From DT-110 sp964342305 (GTDB taxonomy: Bacteria > Bacteroidota > Bacteroidia > Chitinophagales > Saprospiraceae), in the NCBI GenBank assembly GCA_964342305.1, contig CAYFGK010000013.1:12317-76316 (forward strand): a DNA stretch of 64,000 nt, written 5' to 3'. The notes beneath the pieces were generated by a model, which searched no databases, was not told the origin of the DNA, and worked only from the letters and a program-made list of their open reading frames with translations. Below, piece after piece: positions 26,956 through 35,386 of this stretch (within the stretch, counting starts at the first letter, position 1; the number at the start of each line of letters is the position of its first letter). Position numbers and translations under genes: made by a program.

Positions 26956-29037
26956 ATGAAAACCTACACCTTTGCTTGTGCATTGCTGGCGGTGGCCTGT
27001 CTGGCCTGCCAGCCACAGACTTCGGAGGATACCTGGGTGGTTACCTCCCCGGATCAGACCCTTTCTCTACATTTTATGCTTACGCAAAATGGTGAGCCTG
27101 CCTACACGCTTGAGCGCGGTGATATGGTGGTCCTCGATACCAGCCTGATCGGTGGGTTTTCCTTCCGGGGCCAACCCGATCTGGGACAGGGGCTTTCGGT
27201 AATCGCGAGCCGTACCAATTCCTTTTCGGAAACCTGGGAAATGCCCTGGGGTGAACAACGCAACGTGGAGAATAGCTATAATGAATTAGCAATTGACCTG
27301 GAGGAAACCGGGGAGCCGGGCCGCCTCTTTAGGGTTGTTTTTCGGGTGTTTGAGGATGGTATCGGCTTCCGGTACGAATTTCCGGAACAGGATGGTCTTG
27401 AGGAGGTCGTGATCACCGATGAGCATACACGTTTCGCCCTGACCGGGGACCACACCACCTGGTGGATTCCCGGTGACTGGGACATCTACGAGCACTTGTA
27501 CAATACCACCTCCTTTACCGAAATCGACGCCATAAGTAAGCGGGATCACCCGAATCTGGCACAGACTTACATACCCGAAAATGCGGTCAATACCCCGGTC
27601 ACCATGCGTACTTCCGATGGTCTGCACCTCAGTTTTCACGAGGCAGCCCTGTACGATTACGCGGGAATGACCCTGAAGGTCGACGCCGAGAATATGCAGT
27701 GGGTAAGTGAATTAGTGGGGGATCCGGATGGTAATAAAGCCTATAAGACACTTCCGTTCCGAACCCCCTGGCGCACCGTGCAGTTGAGCGAGCAGGCAAC
27801 AGACCTCATCGCCTCCAAACTGATCCTCAACCTGAACGAGCCCAACCAACTGGGTGATGTAAGTTGGTTCACCCCGACTAAGTATATGGGGATCTGGTGG
27901 GAGATGCACCTGGGTAAATCGACCTGGGACATGGCCAGCGGTATGCACGGGGCTACTACGGAAAATGCAAAACGCTACATTGATTTCTGTTCAGGTAATG
28001 GTATCGGCGCCCTGCTGGTGGAAGGCTGGAATACCGGCTGGGAGCGTTGGATCGGCTTTCCCGACCGCGAAGGCGTGTTTGATTTCGTGACCCCCTATGC
28101 CGATTACGACATTCAGGAAGTGGTAGCCTACGGTAAGGAGAAAGGTGTGGACATCATCATGCACCACGAAACGTCGGCAGCACCCCGCACCTACGAACAG
28201 CAACTGGATACGGCCTTTGCTCTGTGCGAGTCATTGGGTATTCACGCCGTGAAAACCGGCTACGTGGGCCCCATCATTCCCGAGGGAATCCGTCACCACG
28301 GGCAGTGGATGGTGAATCACTACCAGAAAGTGGTAGAAACCGCCGCCGAACACCGGGTAGCCGTCAATGCCCACGAACCCATCAAGGCCACCGGGAAGCG
28401 CCGTACCTGGCCCAATATTATCGCCCGGGAAGGGCTGCGCGGACAGGAATTCAACGCCTGGAGCATCGATATGAATCCGCCCGAGCACACCCTGATCGTT
28501 CCCTTTACGCGCATGCTTGGCGGGCCGATCGATTTTACGCCGGGTATTTTCAACATTAAGTTCGACAAGTATAAACCCGATAACCAGGTCAATACGACTC
28601 TGGCGAAGCAATTGGCGTTATACGTATTATTGTACAGCCCCGTTCAGATGGCCGCTGACTTGCCGGAGCATTATGAAGGGCAATCCGCCTTCCAGTTTAT
28701 CCGGGATGTGGCCGTGGATTGGGATCAAACCGTCATGCTCAACGGAGAAGTGGGGGACTACCTGACCATTGCCCGCAAAGAACGGGATGGTGAACGTTGG
28801 TTTCTCGGGAGTGCCACTGATGAGGAAGGTCGCTCCTTTACGGTCACATTAGATTTCCTGGATCCGGATAAGACGTATAAAGCGATTACCTATGGCGATG
28901 GCGAAGATGCACACTGGAACGATAATCCACTGGCCATCGATATCAGGGAACAGGTGGTGGATGCAACGACCGAATTACCCATTGTACTGGCTCCAGGAGG
29001 AGGAGCTGCCGTTTCCTTCGAGCCCGTGAATGAGTAA
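26956..29037 (+). CDS. Glycoside hydrolase family 97 lipoprotein, SusB-like inverting type
   Basis: A 693-aa enzyme with a lipoprotein signal (CALLAVACLAC, C18), an N-terminal beta-sandwich domain, a TIM-barrel (about 310-560) and a C-terminal domain. Key glutamates match the spacing of the inverting SusB alpha-glucosidase: E405 (MHHE), E474 (NAHE), E492 and E498 (REGLRGQE) correspond to SusB E439, E508, E526 and E532, offsets identical at -34. The KTGYVG segment lacks the nucleophile Asp of retaining GH97 enzymes. Predicted to release glucose from alpha-glucans or a related alpha-glycoside at the outer membrane or in the periplasm. Last gene of the CRTAC-CRTAC-GH97 unit. Confidence 0.92.
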   Translation: MKTYTFACALLAVACLACQPQTSEDTWVVTSPDQTLSLHFMLTQNGEPAYTLERGDMVVLDTSLIGGFSFRGQPDLGQGLSVIASRTNSFSETWEMPWGEQRNVENSYNELAIDLEETGEPGRLFRVVFRVFEDGIGFRYEFPEQDGLEEVVITDEHTRFALTGDHTTWWIPGDWDIYEHLYNTTSFTEIDAISKRDHPNLAQTYIPENAVNTPVTMRTSDGLHLSFHEAALYDYAGMTLKVDAENMQWVSELVGDPDGNKAYKTLPFRTPWRTVQLSEQATDLIASKLILNLNEPNQLGDVSWFTPTKYMGIWWEMHLGKSTWDMASGMHGATTENAKRYIDFCSGNGIGALLVEGWNTGWERWIGFPDREGVFDFVTPYADYDIQEVVAYGKEKGVDIIMHHETSAAPRTYEQQLDTAFALCESLGIHAVKTGYVGPIIPEGIRHHGQWMVNHYQKVVETAAEHRVAVNAHEPIKATGKRRTWPNIIAREGLRGQEFNAWSIDMNPPEHTLIVPFTRMLGGPIDFTPGIFNIKFDKYKPDNQVNTTLAKQLALYVLLYSPVQMAADLPEHYEGQSAFQFIRDVAVDWDQTVMLNGEVGDYLTIARKERDGERWFLGSATDEEGRSFTVTLDFLDPDKTYKAITYGDGEDAHWNDNPLAIDIREQVVDATTELPIVLAPGGGAAVSFEPVNE

Positions 29038-29050
29038 GCATTCGTCTTGT

Positions 29051-29068
29051 TTTTGCCGAAAGGCAAAA
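29051..29068. repeat. Perfect hairpin with GAAA tetraloop after the GH97 gene
   Basis: TTTTGCC GAAA GGCAAAA: a 7-bp stem with a GNRA loop, 14 bp after the GH97 stop. Related GCCTTTCGGC motifs recur elsewhere in the window (see findings). Confidence 0.6.
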
Positions 29069-29121
29069 GGAGATCCCAAAACGGTCTGAAACTTGCGCCT
29101 ATAGTATTATGTTTGTAAAAT

Positions 29122-29310
29122 AATGTGAGGTTGACAGGCTAAGCTACTGCTAAACAACGGAATGTCACCACCTCACGTTGTATTAAGTACAGGGTATCAG
29201 GTAGTAGTAATTGCTTTAATCCTTATACCTTCTACCTGTTACCCTTTCCCGGGAGGTTGGGCTTTGATAATCACCACTTCACAAATTGGTCTTTGACCAA
29301 CCTTGCATTA
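29122..29310 (+). repeat. Dispersed multi-hairpin element, copy B (forward orientation)
   Basis: Left hairpin AATGTGAGGTTG...CCTCACGTT (29122-29179), centre GTATTAAGTACAGGGTA...CTACCTGTTACC, right hairpin CGGGAGGTTGGGC...CAACCTTGCATT (29250-29309). It occupies most of the gap between the GH97 and haloperoxidase genes. Confidence 0.8.
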
Positions 29311-29332
29311 AAATAGAATATGAAACAAGCTG

Positions 29333-30715
29333 ATGATGAGGTACTATAAGCAAACAAAGTTTAACATTCTTTTTTCGGGACTGATCCTGGCGTTGTTTGG
29401 TATGCAGTCTTGCCAACCGGTAAATGAAAACTATCCGTCCGAGGCGGCTGATCCTAGCTTTTTGCACCAGACCATGAAGCAGCTAACGGATGTGATCGTC
29501 CACGATATCTTTTCGCCGCCAATAGCCAGTCGTATTTACGCCTATTCGAGCATTGCGGCCTACGAGGTATTGCAGCAGGATTATCCGGAATACCAATCGC
29601 TGGCCGGTCAACTCAACGAGTTTGAAGGTGTTCCGGAAGCTGATCCGGCCGAGGAATATTCCTTTCCACTAGCGGCCACGAAAGCTTTCATAACAGTGGG
29701 TAAGGCACTCATCTTTTCGGAGCAAATGATGGATGAGCACGAAGCTAAAATGATGGAGGAGTTTAAGGCTACCGGTATGCCCAACGATGTATTCCGGCGC
29801 TCCCTCGCCTACGGAGAAGAAGTGGGCAAGGCCATACTGGCCTGGTCGGCTACCGATAATTACAAAGAGACGCGTACCTACCCTAAGTACAGTATTGTTG
29901 AAAGCGATCCGGCTCGTTGGCAGCCCACTCCTCCTGACTACATGGACGGTATTGAGCCCCACTGGCGGGAGATACGCACTTTTGTGCTGGAAAAACCCGA
30001 CCAATTCAAGCCCAAGCCACCGACGCCCTTTGATATGACGGAGGGTAGCCCCTTCTACCAGGAGGTGATGGAGGTATATAATGCGGTGCAGGAAGAAGCA
30101 GATAATCAGGAAGAGCGCATTGCCATCGCTGAATTCTGGGATTGCAATCCCTACGTATCCCACCACGTGGGGCACGTTATGTATGCCACGAAGAAGATCA
30201 CTCCCGGTGGTCACTGGATCAATATCGTGCAAATCGCCTGTGAGACGGCAAAAGCCGACATTATGAAATCAGCCGAGGCTTACGCCATGACCTCTCTGGC
30301 ACTGGCCGATGGCTTTATCAGTTGCTGGGATGAAAAGTATCGGTCCAATCTGATACGCCCCGAAACGGTAATCAATGAATACATTGATGAGTCGTGGGCA
30401 CCAACCCTGCAGACCCCCCCCTTTCCCGAGTATACGAGCGGGCACAGTGTGATATCGCGGGCAGCGGCAACGGCCCTGACCTCCATTTTTGGGAATGATT
30501 TTGCCTTTCACGATACCAGTGAAGAGGAATTCGGGCTGCCTTCCCGGACCTTCGATTCTTTTTACCAGGCTTCGGAGGAAGCAGCCCTGAGTCGTCTGTA
30601 CGGCGGGATCCACTACCGTCCGGCTATCGAAGTCGGGGTGGAGCAAGGGCAGAAGGTGGGTAACTACATTGTGCAACAGGTAAAGACCCGCTCGCAAGTG
30701 TCCGAAGTGAAATAG
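29333..30715 (+). CDS. Vanadium-dependent haloperoxidase-like / PAP2-superfamily lipoprotein
   Basis: A 460-aa protein (alternative ATG at 29336) with a lipoprotein-like signal (LFGMQSC, C27). All vanadate/phosphate-binding residues of fungal vanadium chloroperoxidase appear with the same spacing: K335 and R342 (DEKYRSNLIRP, +7), S369-G370-H371 (EYTSGHS) and R421/H427 (RLYGGIHY, +6). The enzyme could oxidise halides with peroxide, or act as an acid phosphatase, since both activities share this site. It follows the susCD-CRTAC-GH97 cluster; co-occurrence of such proteins with FG-GAP/ASPIC genes is, from memory, common in marine Bacteroidota. Its unit ends at the palindrome at 30741-30772. Confidence 0.88.
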   Translation: MMRYYKQTKFNILFSGLILALFGMQSCQPVNENYPSEAADPSFLHQTMKQLTDVIVHDIFSPPIASRIYAYSSIAAYEVLQQDYPEYQSLAGQLNEFEGVPEADPAEEYSFPLAATKAFITVGKALIFSEQMMDEHEAKMMEEFKATGMPNDVFRRSLAYGEEVGKAILAWSATDNYKETRTYPKYSIVESDPARWQPTPPDYMDGIEPHWREIRTFVLEKPDQFKPKPPTPFDMTEGSPFYQEVMEVYNAVQEEADNQEERIAIAEFWDCNPYVSHHVGHVMYATKKITPGGHWINIVQIACETAKADIMKSAEAYAMTSLALADGFISCWDEKYRSNLIRPETVINEYIDESWAPTLQTPPFPEYTSGHSVISRAAATALTSIFGNDFAFHDTSEEEFGLPSRTFDSFYQASEEAALSRLYGGIHYRPAIEVGVEQGQKVGNYIVQQVKTRSQVSEVK

Positions 30716-30740
30716 CGCTTGGTCACTGTGAGGTCTCAGC

Positions 30741-30777
30741 AAAAGCCGGTCCGACGCGTCGGACCGGCTTTTGCTTT
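30741..30777 (+). terminator. Palindromic terminator after the haloperoxidase gene
   Basis: A perfect 32-bp palindrome (30741-30772; arm AAAAGCCGGTCCGACG) followed by a short T-rich tract. A strong GC stem, but the T-run is interrupted. Confidence 0.75.
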
Positions 30778-30868
30778 TGCCGCAAGGCTGAAATACTGCT
30801 GCGGGAAAGATTTTTGGGATGGGTTCGTGGCAATCCGTATATTTTGATCTGCGAAAAACCACTTGCCT

Positions 30869-32311
30869 ATGGCCTTGTCAAAAAGAGTGGGCTTATTCCT
30901 GGGTCCGCTGCTGTTTGTGATTCTTTTGTTTATTCCGAATCCCGACGGGTTTACTGAATCTGCCTGGAAAGTGATGGCCGTGGCAGCACTGATGCTGGCC
31001 TGGTGGGTCACCGAAGCGGTGCCTTTGCCGGTGACTGCTCTGGTCCCAATGGTTTTACTTCCGTTCCTGGATGTAATGCCCATGCAGGAAGCAGCGGCTC
31101 CTTACGCCAGTCCTATTGTTTTCCTGTTTATGGGTGGTTTCATGATCGCTCTGGCCATGGAACGGTGGGACCTGCATCGCCGCATCGCCCTTAATATTGT
31201 GCAGTTTACCGGAACGAATGCCAACGGCATTGTGCTCGGTTTTATGCTGGCAACGGCCGCCCTCAGCATGTGGATAAGTAATACGGCAACCACCGTGATG
31301 ATGCTGCCTATCGCCCTGTCGGTGATCGGTCTATTGCGTAAGTCGGGAATAAACATTACCGACAAACGCATGCGCAATTTTGCCCTGAGCATGATGTTGG
31401 GGATTGCCTATGCTGCCAATATCGGGGGAACCGCCACAATTATCGGCACACCCCCCAACGTCGTTTTTGCGGGCATTCTGAGTGAAGAGTTTGGTGTAGA
31501 AGTGACCTTCGCCCGCTGGATGATCATGGGCCTTCCGTTTTCCCTGATATTGCTGGGGATCACTTATGTATTTCTGGTCCGTATCCTCCATCCCAATAAC
31601 CTGGGGAAATTCGAAGGGGCACAGACGATCATCGATCAGGAAGTGGAGGACCTTGGAAAGATATCGATCGGGGAAAAGCGGACCCTGGCGGTCTTTGCCA
31701 CTACTGCATTGCTGTGGATCTTCCGGACCAACCTGACCAAACTATTGCCTTTCCTGTCATTGTCGGATGCCGGCATCGCCATGCTGGCCTCGATCGTTCT
31801 TTTTCTGGTTCCGGTCAACTGGAAAAAAGGTCAATTTCTGCTGGAATGGTCGGATACCGAAAAGTTACCCTGGGGGATTCTGCTCCTTTTTGGCGGTGGC
31901 CTGAGTTTGGCCGGCGCCTTGTCAGATACCGGAATTATCGATATGATCGGTAGCGGATTTTCCGGAGTGGAACGGGCCGGCTTTTTCATCATAATCGGCC
32001 TTACTGCGGTGAGTCTTTTCCTGACGGAGATCATGTCGAACGTTGCTCTGGTGACTATCTTTCTGCCGGTAGTAGGGGCTATTGCCGTAGGGGCTGGGAT
32101 CGATATCCTGCAGGTAACGATTCCGGTGACCCTGGCGGCCAGTTGTGCATTCATGTTACCCATGTCGACCCCCCCCAATGCCATTGTGTTTGCTTCGGGC
32201 TACATAACGGTGCCCCAAATGGTACAGGCCGGATTTATTTTGAATCTGATCGTCATTCTTATGGCGGCGGTACTTGCTAAGTGGATCGTTCCCCTTATTT
32301 TTGGCGTTTGA
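30869..32311 (+). CDS. DASS (SLC13/CitT-like) sodium:anion symporter
   Basis: About 480 aa from the ATG at 30869 (a TTG two codons upstream is less likely). It has 11-12 membrane helices and the two family SNT/STPPN-type substrate loops: ISNTATTVMMLPIA in the first half and MSTPPNAIVFASGY in the second, the pair that binds sodium and the carboxylate or sulfate. Such transporters import dicarboxylates, citrate or sulfate; the exact anion is not readable. It is 15 bp upstream of an M20 peptidase gene, so co-transcribed, which fits uptake of an acylated or carboxylated compound cleaved inside. Confidence 0.9.
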   Translation: MALSKRVGLFLGPLLFVILLFIPNPDGFTESAWKVMAVAALMLAWWVTEAVPLPVTALVPMVLLPFLDVMPMQEAAAPYASPIVFLFMGGFMIALAMERWDLHRRIALNIVQFTGTNANGIVLGFMLATAALSMWISNTATTVMMLPIALSVIGLLRKSGINITDKRMRNFALSMMLGIAYAANIGGTATIIGTPPNVVFAGILSEEFGVEVTFARWMIMGLPFSLILLGITYVFLVRILHPNNLGKFEGAQTIIDQEVEDLGKISIGEKRTLAVFATTALLWIFRTNLTKLLPFLSLSDAGIAMLASIVLFLVPVNWKKGQFLLEWSDTEKLPWGILLLFGGGLSLAGALSDTGIIDMIGSGFSGVERAGFFIIIGLTAVSLFLTEIMSNVALVTIFLPVVGAIAVGAGIDILQVTIPVTLAASCAFMLPMSTPPNAIVFASGYITVPQMVQAGFILNLIVILMAAVLAKWIVPLIFGV

Positions 32312-32326
32312 TCAGGACAATCATCT

Positions 32327-33517
32327 ATGGATAAGAATCATATACATCAACTGGCGGATACCTTTTTTCCGGAAGTGGTCGCTATTCGCAGGCACCTCCA
32401 TATGCATCCCGAATTATCCTACCAGGAAACGGAGACCGGCAAGTACGTAGCCCGGCAGTTGGAAATGCTCGGCATACCACATCAGCACGGGGTTGCCGAC
32501 AATGGCGTGGTCGCGCTGATTGAGGGCCGGGACCCCGATAGCAAAGTAGTGGCTTTACGTGCCGATATGGATGCGCTGCCAATTCAGGAGGCTAATGAGG
32601 TGCCATACCGATCGCAGGTCGATGGGGTGATGCATGCCTGCGGGCACGATGTTCACACCTCCTCCCTCCTGGGAGCGGCCCGTATTCTGCACGAAGCCCG
32701 GGATCAGTTCCGGGGTACGATCAAGTTGCTGTTCCAGCCGGCCGAAGAAAAATTGCCGGGTGGAGCTTCACTGATGATCAAAGAAGGCGCTTTACGGAAT
32801 CCCGAACCTGTCGCTATTTTTGGCCAGCATGTACACCCGCCACTAGAGGTTGGCAAGGTGGGCATTCGAGCGGGAATGTATATGGCCTCTGCAGATGAGC
32901 TTTACCTTACGGTAAAAGGCAAAGGAGGCCACGGGGCCCTGCCACACGAATGTGTAGACACCGTTTTGCTGGCCAGTCATCTGGTGGTTGCTTTGCAACA
33001 ATTGGTAAGCCGGCGAGCTAACCCTACCATCCCCACCGTACTGACGTTCGGTAAGGTCAACTCCACGGGAGGTGCCACTAACATCATTCCCGACGAGGTG
33101 AAGCTGCAGGGAACCCTGCGTACCATGGACGAAACCTGGCGGTTTCGCGCCCACGAACTACTGCGCGAACTCGTGGAGAACCTGTCGAAATCGATGGGGG
33201 GTACGGCGGATCTGCGCATTGAAGTTGGGTACCCTACACTCTTTAACGATGAGACTCTGACCGGACGCGCCTTTGATTACGCCCGTGAATTTCTGGGTGA
33301 CGATAAGGTAGTTGAGCTGCCCATCCGTATGACTGCCGAAGACTTTGCGTATTATTCCCAGGAAATGCCGGCCTGTTTTTACCGGTTGGGTACGGGGAAT
33401 CCCGCTAAGGGGATCACTTCTCCCATCCACACCGACACTTTTGATATTGACGAAGAAGCATTACGGACCGGAATGGGACTCATGGCGTGGATGGCACTTC
33501 GGGAGTTGGAGGAGTAG
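32327..33517 (+). CDS. M20 family amidohydrolase / carboxypeptidase
   Basis: A 396-aa cytoplasmic zinc hydrolase of the N-acyl-L-amino-acid amidohydrolase / hippurate hydrolase group. Metal ligands and catalytic motifs include CGHDVH (C105, H107), QPAEE (E140, E141), a GQHVHP segment and a C-terminal HTDTFDIDE. Length and order match the family. It cleaves N-acyl groups from amino acids or similar amides; the true substrate is unknown. Directly behind the DASS symporter gene. A heptamer tract begins 9 bp after its stop. Confidence 0.9.
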   Translation: MDKNHIHQLADTFFPEVVAIRRHLHMHPELSYQETETGKYVARQLEMLGIPHQHGVADNGVVALIEGRDPDSKVVALRADMDALPIQEANEVPYRSQVDGVMHACGHDVHTSSLLGAARILHEARDQFRGTIKLLFQPAEEKLPGGASLMIKEGALRNPEPVAIFGQHVHPPLEVGKVGIRAGMYMASADELYLTVKGKGGHGALPHECVDTVLLASHLVVALQQLVSRRANPTIPTVLTFGKVNSTGGATNIIPDEVKLQGTLRTMDETWRFRAHELLRELVENLSKSMGGTADLRIEVGYPTLFNDETLTGRAFDYAREFLGDDKVVELPIRMTAEDFAYYSQEMPACFYRLGTGNPAKGITSPIHTDTFDIDEEALRTGMGLMAWMALRELEE

Positions 33518-33525
33518 GGAGGTCC

Positions 33526-33581
33526 ACGGTTGACGGCAGACGGCTTACGGCTCACGGCAGACGGCTTACGGTTTACGGCCC
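33526..33581. repeat. Tandem heptamer tract, unit ACGGnnn
   Basis: Eight head-to-tail 7-bp units, each starting ACGG (ACGGTTG, ACGGCAG, ACGGCTT, ACGGCTC, ACGGCAG, ACGGCTT, ACGGTTT, ACGGCCC). The pattern at 3-6 repeats as a higher-order 14-21 bp unit. It begins 9 bp after the M20 gene. Confidence 0.88.
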
Positions 33582-33734
33582 ACGATCCTGCTTTAGGCCA
33601 CAGCTTTAGCTGTGTTGATAAGCAAGCAATCCCAATGAAACTAACCACTTTAGTGGTTGACCTAAAAAAGACACGGAAAAGAACGTTTACGTACACATAT
33701 AATTATTTTTCGTAACATTATAAATTAAACAGCG

Positions 33735-33912
33735 TATAGTAACGTGAGGTTGGGCACTGACATATTTGTAAAGTGATGATGGTGACCTCCCGGTATAGAG
33801 TAGTAGGTATAGGGTATCGGGGTTAAATCGAATCCTACTACCCAATACCAAATACAAGGTGGGATGCTATGTTTAGCAAAATACCTGAGCCCCAAACTCA
33901 CGTTATAGTATA
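33735..33912 (-). repeat. Dispersed multi-hairpin element, copy C (reverse orientation) with terminal inverted repeats
   Basis: About 178 bp. Left end TATAGTAACGTGAGGTTGGG (33735-33754) and right end CCCCAAACTCACGTTATAG (33890-33908) are inverted copies, so the whole unit is bounded by imperfect terminal inverted repeats of about 20 bp. Inside are GAGGTTGGGC...GACCTCCCGG and a GTAGTAGG...CCTACTAC centre. Most complete-looking copy in the window. Confidence 0.82.
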
Positions 33913-34013
33913 TTGTCGATCAGTTCGTATCGGCTTCCGAGAATCGTTTTCCTGGTACGTGCTTTTTGGGAGGAAATAGAAGTCCCCCTCCGCATCCGCT
34001 AAATTCCCTTTAC

Positions 34014-35288
34014 ATGGCACACCTGTTGATCATTGATGATGACCCTAAGATACGCCACTCCCTGAAAGATATTCTGGAGTTTGAGGGCTATGAGATATCC
34101 GAAGCCACCGATGGCTTGGATGGTCTGGCAAAGCTCAAAAAGGTAAAAAAGCTCGATCTGATCCTGCTGGACATAAAGATGCCCAAGATGGATGGCATGG
34201 AGGCCCTGGAGCGGATACAGATCCTTCGGCCCGATATTCCGGTGATCATGATCTCGGGGCACGCCACCATCGATACGGCCGTGGAAGCGGTCAAAAAGGG
34301 AGCCTTTGACTTCATCAGTAAACCGCCCGATCTTAACCGTCTGTTGATCACGATCCGCAATGCGCTTGACAAATCCAGCCTGGTCACGGAAACCAAAAAG
34401 CTAAAGCGAAAGGTTTCCCAGTCCAAGGTTCAGAAAATGATCGGTTCGTCGGAGGCTTTGGGCCAAATTCGACAGACCATCGACCAGGTGGCTCCCACGG
34501 ATGCCCGGGTATTGGTAACCGGACCCAACGGTACTGGTAAAGAATTAGTGGCGCGCTCCATCCATCTTAAAAGCACCCGGTCCGATCAGCCCATCGTGGA
34601 GGTAAATTGCGCGGCTATTCCGTCAGAATTGATCGAGAGTGAGTTGTTCGGGCACGAAAAAGGAGCCTTTACGTCGGCGCATAAACAGCGCAAAGGAAAA
34701 TTCGAGGAAGCGCACGGCGGTACCCTCTTCCTGGATGAGATTGGGGACATGAGCATGTCGGCCCAGGCAAAAGTGCTGCGTGCCCTGCAAGAAAACCGTA
34801 TTCGCAGGGTGGGAGGGGAAAAAGAAATACAGGTAGATGTGCGTGTTGTGGCAGCGACTAACAAAGATCTGCGGGCGGAGATCGAAGCAGGACGATTTCG
34901 GGAGGATCTGTACCATCGCCTGGCGGTGATCATCGTTCAGGTGCCTTCGCTCAACGAACGTCGGGGGGATATTCCCGAACTCGTGGAGCATTTTATCGAA
35001 AAAGTATGTTCCGAACAAGGTCGTACACCCAAACCCATTGAATCCGGGGCACTGACCCTTCTGCAGGAACAAAATTGGACGGGGAATATTCGGGAACTCC
35101 GCAACGTGGTGGAGCGACTGATCATACTTAGCAGTCAGACCATTACAAAAGAAGATGTGGAACGATATGTAGTTCCGGTAAGTGCCGACCAGAGCAATCC
35201 AAAACTAAACGAATTATTTTCCCGTTGTAATGATCTGGATGAAGTGCTGACCTTTGTACGGGAAGCTTATGAATCCCGTCAGGGGTGA
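34014..35288 (+). CDS. Sigma-54-type response regulator (REC + AAA+) without a C-terminal HTH
   Basis: About 424 aa from the ATG at 34014. The receiver domain has the acidic pocket D8-D10 and acceptor D53 (LLDIKMP), with the ISKPP lysine motif. The AAA+ domain has Walker A GPNGTGKE, the sigma-54 contact loop GAFTSA (usually GAFTGA) and Walker B GGTLFLDEIGDM. The C-terminus ends about 30 residues after the AAA+ lid (NPKLNELFSRCNDLDEVL) and lacks the Fis-type helix-turn-helix that most NtrC proteins have. No sequence beyond the stop rebuilds one. It may act from solution rather than bind enhancers, or bind DNA another way. The likely partner kinase is not in the window. Confidence 0.9.
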   Translation: MAHLLIIDDDPKIRHSLKDILEFEGYEISEATDGLDGLAKLKKVKKLDLILLDIKMPKMDGMEALERIQILRPDIPVIMISGHATIDTAVEAVKKGAFDFISKPPDLNRLLITIRNALDKSSLVTETKKLKRKVSQSKVQKMIGSSEALGQIRQTIDQVAPTDARVLVTGPNGTGKELVARSIHLKSTRSDQPIVEVNCAAIPSELIESELFGHEKGAFTSAHKQRKGKFEEAHGGTLFLDEIGDMSMSAQAKVLRALQENRIRRVGGEKEIQVDVRVVAATNKDLRAEIEAGRFREDLYHRLAVIIVQVPSLNERRGDIPELVEHFIEKVCSEQGRTPKPIESGALTLLQEQNWTGNIRELRNVVERLIILSSQTITKEDVERYVVPVSADQSNPKLNELFSRCNDLDEVLTFVREAYESRQG

Positions 35289-35311
35289 GTTCGTTCATCA
35301 ATTGGCACTTG

Positions 35312-35343
35312 CGAGCCCGTCACCGTGTCTGGTGAAGGGCTCG
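35312..35343 (+). terminator. Hairpin after the response regulator gene
   Basis: Stem CGAGCCC..TCACC / GGTGA..GGGCTCG (35312-35343) with one G-A mismatch and a 6-nt loop. No T-run, so termination would be weak or factor-dependent. Confidence 0.5.
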
Positions 35344-35386
35344 TATCACTTATGCCTATCTGTCAATATCGAGTGAAAACTGTCTT

